Assembly: GCA_022865965.1 (NCBI GenBank)
Contig: JALHTS010000632.1
Coordinates: forward strand, 1-7,642
Direction: 5' to 3'
Origin: Ignavibacteriaceae bacterium
GTDB taxonomy: Bacteria > Bacteroidota > Ignavibacteria > Ignavibacteriales > Ignavibacteriaceae
Length of the DNA stretch: 7,642 nucleotides
This document shows, piece by piece, positions 6,239-7,642 of the stretch; within the stretch, counting starts at the first letter, position 1; the number at the start of each line of letters is the position of its first letter. The notes under the pieces were generated by a model that was given only the letters and a program-made list of their open reading frames with translations, ran no database searches and was not told where the DNA came from. The position numbers and the translations under genes are program-made.

Positions 6239-7012
6239 CTAATTATTTCTTTGCCTTAAAATCTCAAACAATAATATTCCTGCAGCAACCGAAACATTTA
6301 GTGATTGGATTTTTCCCTTCATAGGAATGTGAACGAGGAAATCGCAGTTTTCAGCGGTGAGTTTTTTAATTCCTTTTTCTTCATTGCCAACAATAACTGC
6401 AATCGGAATTTTGTAATCAACTGCTGTGTACGGTTTTGAACCTTCAAGTGATGAACCGACAACCCAGAATCCGTTATCTTTCAGTTCCTTAATCGCCTGA
6501 GAAAGATTATTTACCTGGCAGATCTTAACGTGTTCAGTCGCTCCGGCTGAAGTTTTAACTACAGTTTCATTTATCGGCGCCGAATTGTGTTTTGTAATTA
6601 TAATTCCGTTTACACCGCTGCAATCGGCTGTGCGCAGAATTGCACCAACATTGTGTGTGTCCTGAATAGAATCAAGAATTAATAAAAGGGGAAAAGCCTC
6701 TCCCAAACCCTCTCCTAAGGAGAGGGCTTTTTTTGAGAGATTAATTATTTCTTCAAGTAAATAAAATTTTTGCGCGGATTTAACAGCAAGAACACCTTGT
6801 GCATTTTTAATATCTGACTGAGAAAATTGTTGTGATAATTCAGAAAATCTTTTAAGCGGTATCTGATTTACTTTAATTCCCTTTTTCTTTGCTGCAACAG
6901 TAATTGCATTAATTATTCCGCCTTGCTGGCCATATAAAATATAAATCTGTTCAATTTTATCATTTGAGTTTATTGCTTCAAGAACTGGTTTGCGTCCAAT
7001 AATCAGGTTCAT
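6239..7012 (-). CDS. rlmB: 23S rRNA 2'-O-methyltransferase, TrmH/SpoU family (RlmB-like, 257 aa)
   Basis: By family, RlmB methylates the 2'-O of G2251 (E. coli numbering) in the 23S rRNA peptidyl-transferase region, using S-adenosylmethionine. Residues 1-85 are the substrate-binding domain (IIGRKPVLEAI at the start, AQGVLAV near 71). The SPOUT knotted methyltransferase domain runs from about 108. Motif 1 is NVGAILRTAD (121-130, with N121 and R127), motif 2 is IVGNEEKGI (207-215, E211), and motif 3 is IPMKGKIQSLNVSVAAG (229-245). The gene follows hisS by 17 bases on the same strand, so the two are probably cotranscribed. The ATG at 7012 has no clear ribosome binding site. Odd feature: residues 92-106 in the linker between the two domains are encoded by a palindromic repeat, and the reading frame and all catalytic motifs survive. 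A related TrmH-family target (tRNA Gm or another rRNA site) cannot be excluded. Confidence 0.9.
   Translation of the reverse strand: MNLIIGRKPVLEAINSNDKIEQIYILYGQQGGIINAITVAAKKKGIKVNQIPLKRFSELSQQFSQSDIKNAQGVLAVKSAQKFYLLEEIINLSKKALSLGEGLGEAFPLLLILDSIQDTHNVGAILRTADCSGVNGIIITKHNSAPINETVVKTSAGATEHVKICQVNNLSQAIKELKDNGFWVVGSSLEGSKPYTAVDYKIPIAVIVGNEEKGIKKLTAENCDFLVHIPMKGKIQSLNVSVAAGILLFEILRQRNN
6697..6739 (-). repeat. Palindromic repeat, copy B, in frame inside rlmB
   Basis: CCCTCTCCT (6708-6716) and AGGAGAGGG (6718-6726) are perfect 9-base arms around a single A; outer CTCTC (6698-6702) and GAGAG (6735-6739) also pair. It shares CCTCTCCC, CCCTCTCCT and AAGGAGAGGG, in the same order and orientation, with the copy at 2137-2188. 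Spacers differ (AAA against TCTGT; the four bases TGGT are missing in the loop). It is translated as LSKKALSLGEGLGEA, residues 92-106 of RlmB. Confidence 0.85.
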
Positions 7013-7029
7013 AGAATCATTTAATAATT

Positions 7030-7642
7030 TTATTTGTGCGATTGTTCTTTTGCAGCTAGAAGAATCTCAACAATTTTTTCGGTCTTAACCGTTTTCTGCT
7101 CACCATCAGACATATTTTTAAGCTGTACTTCGCCATTCTTATATTCGTCATCGCCTACGATCAACACAAATTTTGCATTCAGTTTATTAGCTTCACGCAT
7201 TTGGGCTTTTACACTTCGAGACAGATAATCGCAATCAACAATCAAATTCTTTCTTCTTAATGAAGAAGCAATTTCAGAAACTTCCAACTCTAACTCTTTA
7301 TCAATTCTAACAATGTAAACATCAATGAACTGATCAGGAATTGAAAAGCTATTTTCATTTTCGCACGCAAGCAGAATTCTTTCCATACCGGCAGCAACCC
7401 CAACTCCGGGCGTTGGTTTTCCGCCAAGCTCCTCAATCAGTAAATCATATCTCCCGCCGCCGCACAATGCACTTTGTGAACCGACTTTCTTACTAATAAT
7501 TTCAAAAGTTGTTTTTGTATAATAATCCAGTCCCCTTACTAATGCCGCATCAATTTCAAATGGTATTCCAACTCTGGTTAGATATTCTTTCACAACTTCA
7601 AAATCGTTTTTGCTTTCTTCATCGAGATAGTCAATCAACAAT
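7030..7642 (-). CDS. hisS: Histidyl-tRNA synthetase, C-terminal part (N-terminus beyond window)
   Basis: The open frame runs off the right edge; the apparent TTG start at 7641 is just the window limit, and about half of the usual 420-430 residues are missing. The enzyme charges tRNA-His with histidine in the cytoplasm as a class II synthetase. Visible signatures are the histidine-specific motif LVRGLDYYTKTTFE, then ALCGGGRYD, then class II motif 3, GVGVAAGMERI, whose Arg contacts ATP. The last roughly 100 residues (VYIVRIDKELE onward, with LIVGDDEYKNGEVQLKNM) are the anticodon-binding domain. Nothing in the visible part is abnormal. The stop at 7030 is 17 bases before the rlmB start, indicating a hisS-rlmB operon. 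Confidence 0.95.
   Translation of the reverse strand, partial: LLIDYLDEESKNDFEVVKEYLTRVGIPFEIDAALVRGLDYYTKTTFEIISKKVGSQSALCGGGRYDLLIEELGGKPTPGVGVAAGMERILLACENENSFSIPDQFIDVYIVRIDKELELEVSEIASSLRRKNLIVDCDYLSRSVKAQMREANKLNAKFVLIVGDDEYKNGEVQLKNMSDGEQKTVKTEKIVEILLAAKEQSHK

Noticed and set aside
2137..6739. The two GGAGAGGG-type repeats as CRISPR or IS ends
   Set aside because: There is no regular spacing, no spacers, no transposase between them and no target duplication; each copy is self-contained and palindromic.
7034..7228. Plus-strand 64-codon open frame within hisS
   Set aside because: Antisense shadow of conserved histidyl-tRNA synthetase sequence.

Overview
The window looks like chromosome from an Ignavibacteria-type member of the Bacteroidota/Chlorobiota. 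The best evidence is two neighbouring exported proteins with type IX secretion (T9SS) sorting domains of the NYPNPFNP...KMVLLK kind, plus A/T-rich intergenic DNA. The placement comes from family resemblance, not from a marker gene.

Layout. Positions 1-3823 (minus strand) are a two-gene operon for secreted proteins. The promoter-proximal gene (3823-1955) has BNR-like repeats and a complete T9SS domain. The second gene (1922 to the left edge) has an Fn3-like module and a T9SS domain cut off by the window. Positions 3851-4211 are A/T-rich and hold no supported gene. Positions 4212-6149 (plus strand) carry two compact, A/T-rich genes: a HEPN-domain protein and an HNH endonuclease. Positions 6239-7642 (minus strand) are a housekeeping pair, hisS followed by rlmB, with hisS running off the right edge.

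Main result. The two plus-strand genes have the structure of integron gene cassettes. The first begins with GTTAGGTTAC (4212-4221) and ends, just after its stop codon, with the exact reverse complement GTAACCTAAC (5022-5031). That is followed by an attC-like site: TAAGCCG, a bulged A and CCG pair with CGG and CGGCTTA, and the site ends at GTT (5205). The second begins there with GTTATATGTAAG and closes after its stop with the 11/12 complement CTTACGTATAAC (6138-6149). No integrase is visible, so this would be a small integrase-less cassette cluster. Its cargo is one putative HEPN ribonuclease and one HNH nuclease, a combination that suggests defence or toxin activity; that function is inferred.

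Second result. A G/C-rich palindromic repeat (core CCCTCTCCT...AAGGAGAGGG) sits in frame inside two unrelated genes. In the T9SS domain of the 622-residue exported protein it is translated as part of SPLNPSPYQGEGQRERL. In the interdomain linker of RlmB it is translated as SKKALSLGEGLGEA. Both copies have the same orientation and give a GEG tripeptide, which suggests a dispersed element able to insert into coding sequence without breaking it.
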